Source: CATQHD01 sp965243165
GTDB taxonomy: Bacteria; Actinomycetota; Acidimicrobiia; Spongiisociales; Spongiisociaceae
Assembly: GCA_965243165.1 (NCBI GenBank)
Contig: OZ251535.1
Location: 124,001 to 188,000, forward strand
Length of the DNA: 64,000 nucleotides
Direction: 5' to 3'
A program made the position numbers and the translations under genes. Within the stretch, counting starts at the first letter, position 1. Each line of letters starts with the position of its first letter. Positions 61,649 to 64,000 of this stretch are shown here, in pieces. The notes under the pieces were generated by a model. It did not search any database. It saw only the letters and a program-made list of their open reading frames with translations, and was not told the DNA's origin.

Positions 61649-61722
61649 GCGGCCGTAGCTCAAATGGAGAGAGCGTCTGACTACGGATCAGAAGGTTGGG
61701 GGTTCGAGTCCTCCCGGCCGCG
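61649..61722 (+). tRNA. tRNA-Arg (ACG)
   Basis: 74 bases. Acceptor GCGGCCG/CGGCCGC with discriminator G. The anticodon loop is CTACGGA in the stem TCTGA/TCAGA and the T-loop is GGTTCGAGTCC. The A34 is the site deaminated to inosine by TadA, encoded about 750 bases upstream. It ends 12 bases before the -35 of the rpsL promoter. Confidence 0.95.
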
Positions 61723-61734
61723 CCCGGCCCCGTA

Positions 61735-61763
61735 TTGACGACCGTGCGCGGATGGCGTATGAT
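61735..61763 (+). promoter_or_regulatory. Strong promoter of the str operon (rpsL)
   Basis: TTGACG (61735-61740), exactly 17 bases and TATGAT (61758-61763), the best sigma-70 match in the window. Transcription would start near 61770 and give a leader of about 170 bases before rpsL. That leader (61764-61941) is GC-rich with several inverted repeats (for example GGGCGCGGGGC and GCCCGGCGCCC), so control by leader structure or S7/S12 binding is possible. No named leader motif is recognised. Confidence 0.75.
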
Positions 61764-61941
61764 TGACGCCGTGCGTATGCACGTCTACTTTCCTGTGCCC
61801 TAGACGAGGCAGCCGGTGCGCCCCCGCCCGGCGCCCCTCTTTGGGCGCGGGGCAGCACAAGTCCAGGAAAGATCCCGCCGGATCCCGCAACCCCCCGCCT
61901 GACGCGGCGGCGTTGCGGCGCGCCGGCCCCGAGGAGAGAAA

Positions 61942-62313
61942 TTGCCCACCATCCAGCAGCTGGTCCGCCAAGGGCGCAAGCCCAAGGCGCGCAAGGAGAA
62001 GACCCCCGGCCTGGGCGGGTCTCCCCAGCGCCGCGGGGTGTGCACCCGCGTCTACACCGTTACGCCCAAGAAGCCCAACTCGGCCCTCCGCAAGGTCTGC
62101 CGCGTCCGGCTCACCTCGGGCGTGGAGGTAACCGCCTACATTCCCGGTGAGGGGCACAACCTGCAGGAACACTCCATCGTCTTGGTGCGCGGCGGGCGGG
62201 TGAAGGACCTGCCGGGGGTGCGGTACAAGGTCATCCGCGGCGCCCTCGACGCCGCCGGGGTGGACGGGCGCCGCCAGGCCCGCTCCCGCTACGGGGCCAA
62301 GAAGGGGCGTTGA
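61942..62313 (+). CDS. rpsL: 30S ribosomal protein S12
   Basis: 123 residues from a TTG (PTIQQLVRQGRK), with GAGGAGAGAAA just upstream. The decoding-loop segments TPKKPNSALRKVCRVRLTSG and RVKDLPGVRYKV are intact, with wild-type lysines at the positions where streptomycin-resistance mutations occur. It is a core part of the small subunit decoding site and the first gene of rpsL-rpsG-fusA. Confidence 0.97.
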   Translation: MPTIQQLVRQGRKPKARKEKTPGLGGSPQRRGVCTRVYTVTPKKPNSALRKVCRVRLTSGVEVTAYIPGEGHNLQEHSIVLVRGGRVKDLPGVRYKVIRGALDAAGVDGRRQARSRYGAKKGR

Positions 62314-62314
62314 G

Positions 62315-62782
62315 ATGAGGAGAGCCCCGGCCGAGAGGCGGCCTGTCGACCCCGACCCGGTGTTCCGCAACGTCTTGGTCGGCCAGATCATCAACCAGGT
62401 GCTGCTCAAGGGCAAGAAGGAGAAGGCCCGCAAGATCGTTTACCGGGCGCTGGAGATCGTGGCCCGGCGCAGCGGCCAGGATTCGCTGACGGTGCTCAAG
62501 CGGGCGGTCGACAACCTCCGCCCCCAGGTCGAGGTGCGCTCCCGCCGGGTGGGCGGTTCCTCCTATCAGGTGCCGGTGGACGTGCGGCCCCGCCGGGCTT
62601 CCACCCTGGCCGTCCGGTGGCTGGTCGGATACGCCCGCCGCCGCCGCGAGAAGACCATGGCCGAGCGCTTGGCCAACGAGATCATGGACGCCTCCAACAA
62701 CGCCGGGTCGGCCATCAAGCGCAAGGAAGACCTCCACAAGATGGCGGAGTCCAACAAGGCCTTCGCCCATTACCGGTGGTAG
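62315..62782 (+). CDS. rpsG: 30S ribosomal protein S7
   Basis: 155 residues: AERRPVDPDPVFRNVLVGQI, VEVRSRRVGGSSYQVPVDVR and MDASNNAGSAIKRKEDLHKM, with the C-terminal FAHYRW typical of S7. It starts assembly of the 3' domain of 16S rRNA and can repress its own operon in other bacteria. It lies one base after rpsL and three bases before fusA. Confidence 0.97.
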   Translation: MRRAPAERRPVDPDPVFRNVLVGQIINQVLLKGKKEKARKIVYRALEIVARRSGQDSLTVLKRAVDNLRPQVEVRSRRVGGSSYQVPVDVRPRRASTLAVRWLVGYARRRREKTMAERLANEIMDASNNAGSAIKRKEDLHKMAESNKAFAHYRW

Positions 62783-62785
62783 ATC

Positions 62786-64000
<1,215 letters not shown>

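Overview
This 64 kb window is GC-rich chromosome from an actinomycete-type bacterium (Actinomycetota). The evidence is the gene order around dnaA (gyrA-gyrB-dciA-recF-dnaN-dnaA on the minus strand, rpmH-rnpA-yidD-yidC-jag-parA-parB on the plus strand, then sigma factor, anti-sigma factor, trxB and trxA converging on parB), the DUF3566 genes beside gyrA, a coenzyme-F420-type LLM oxidoreductase, and many GTG and TTG starts with 4-base start/stop overlaps. An early-branching class such as Acidimicrobiia is plausible but cannot be proven from the sequence alone.

Layout. 1-5.2 kb: the 3' end of an ABC ATPase gene, a decayed AAA ATPase, an LLM oxidoreductase, and an AT-richer islet with a Tat-exported cysteine-rich protein and membrane proteins. 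5.4-12.1 kb: a five-gene minus-strand operon (gcvPA, gcvPB, a fused 2Fe-2S/FAD oxidoreductase, a DapA-family lyase, a lambda-crystallin-like dehydrogenase), with an ATP-NAD-kinase-like gene divergent from it. 14-22.5 kb: a minus-strand block with a complete peptide-type ABC importer, a two-subunit CoA-transferase and a DadA-like FAD oxidoreductase. 22.7-25.2 kb: small genes and repeats. 25.2-41.5 kb: the replication-origin and chromosome-partition region, including a parS site. 41.5-48.7 kb: trxB, the SigM-like regulatory genes, a solitary MviN-type pseudokinase, a histone-deacetylase-like protein and CCA tRNA nucleotidyltransferase. 48.8-52.7 kb: MaoC hydratase, DUF35 and thiolase-like genes with a peptide-binding lipoprotein. 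53-64 kb: tRNA-Leu, a molybdopterin oxidoreductase, an intact IS1380-family element, serS with all four tRNA-Ser genes, the SRP RNA, tadA with its expected substrate tRNA-Arg(ACG), and the start of the str operon (rpsL-rpsG-fusA).

The most unusual content is a set of dispersed intergenic repeats that do not match any element I can name. Family A has 2 copies (300-450 bp). Family B has 5 copies (full length about 600 bp, CTAG-ended terminal inverted repeats, one 205-bp internally deleted copy). Family C has 6 copies (about 190-250 bp, inverted termini TAGCCCCGAT). They are nested: the IS1380 element sits inside a C copy with a TTCAT duplication, and two B copies abut half-copies of C. They sit at positions where the related Mycobacterium tuberculosis gene order has rsmG, cwlM or murJ. 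One C copy supplies most of a predicted leaderless promoter for parA next to parS.

Other points worth checking are a GyrA quinolone-region motif that reads HPHSND instead of HPHGDS, the cysteine/tryptophan-rich exported protein, and a hydratase/DUF35/thiolase module like the steroid side-chain retro-aldolase.
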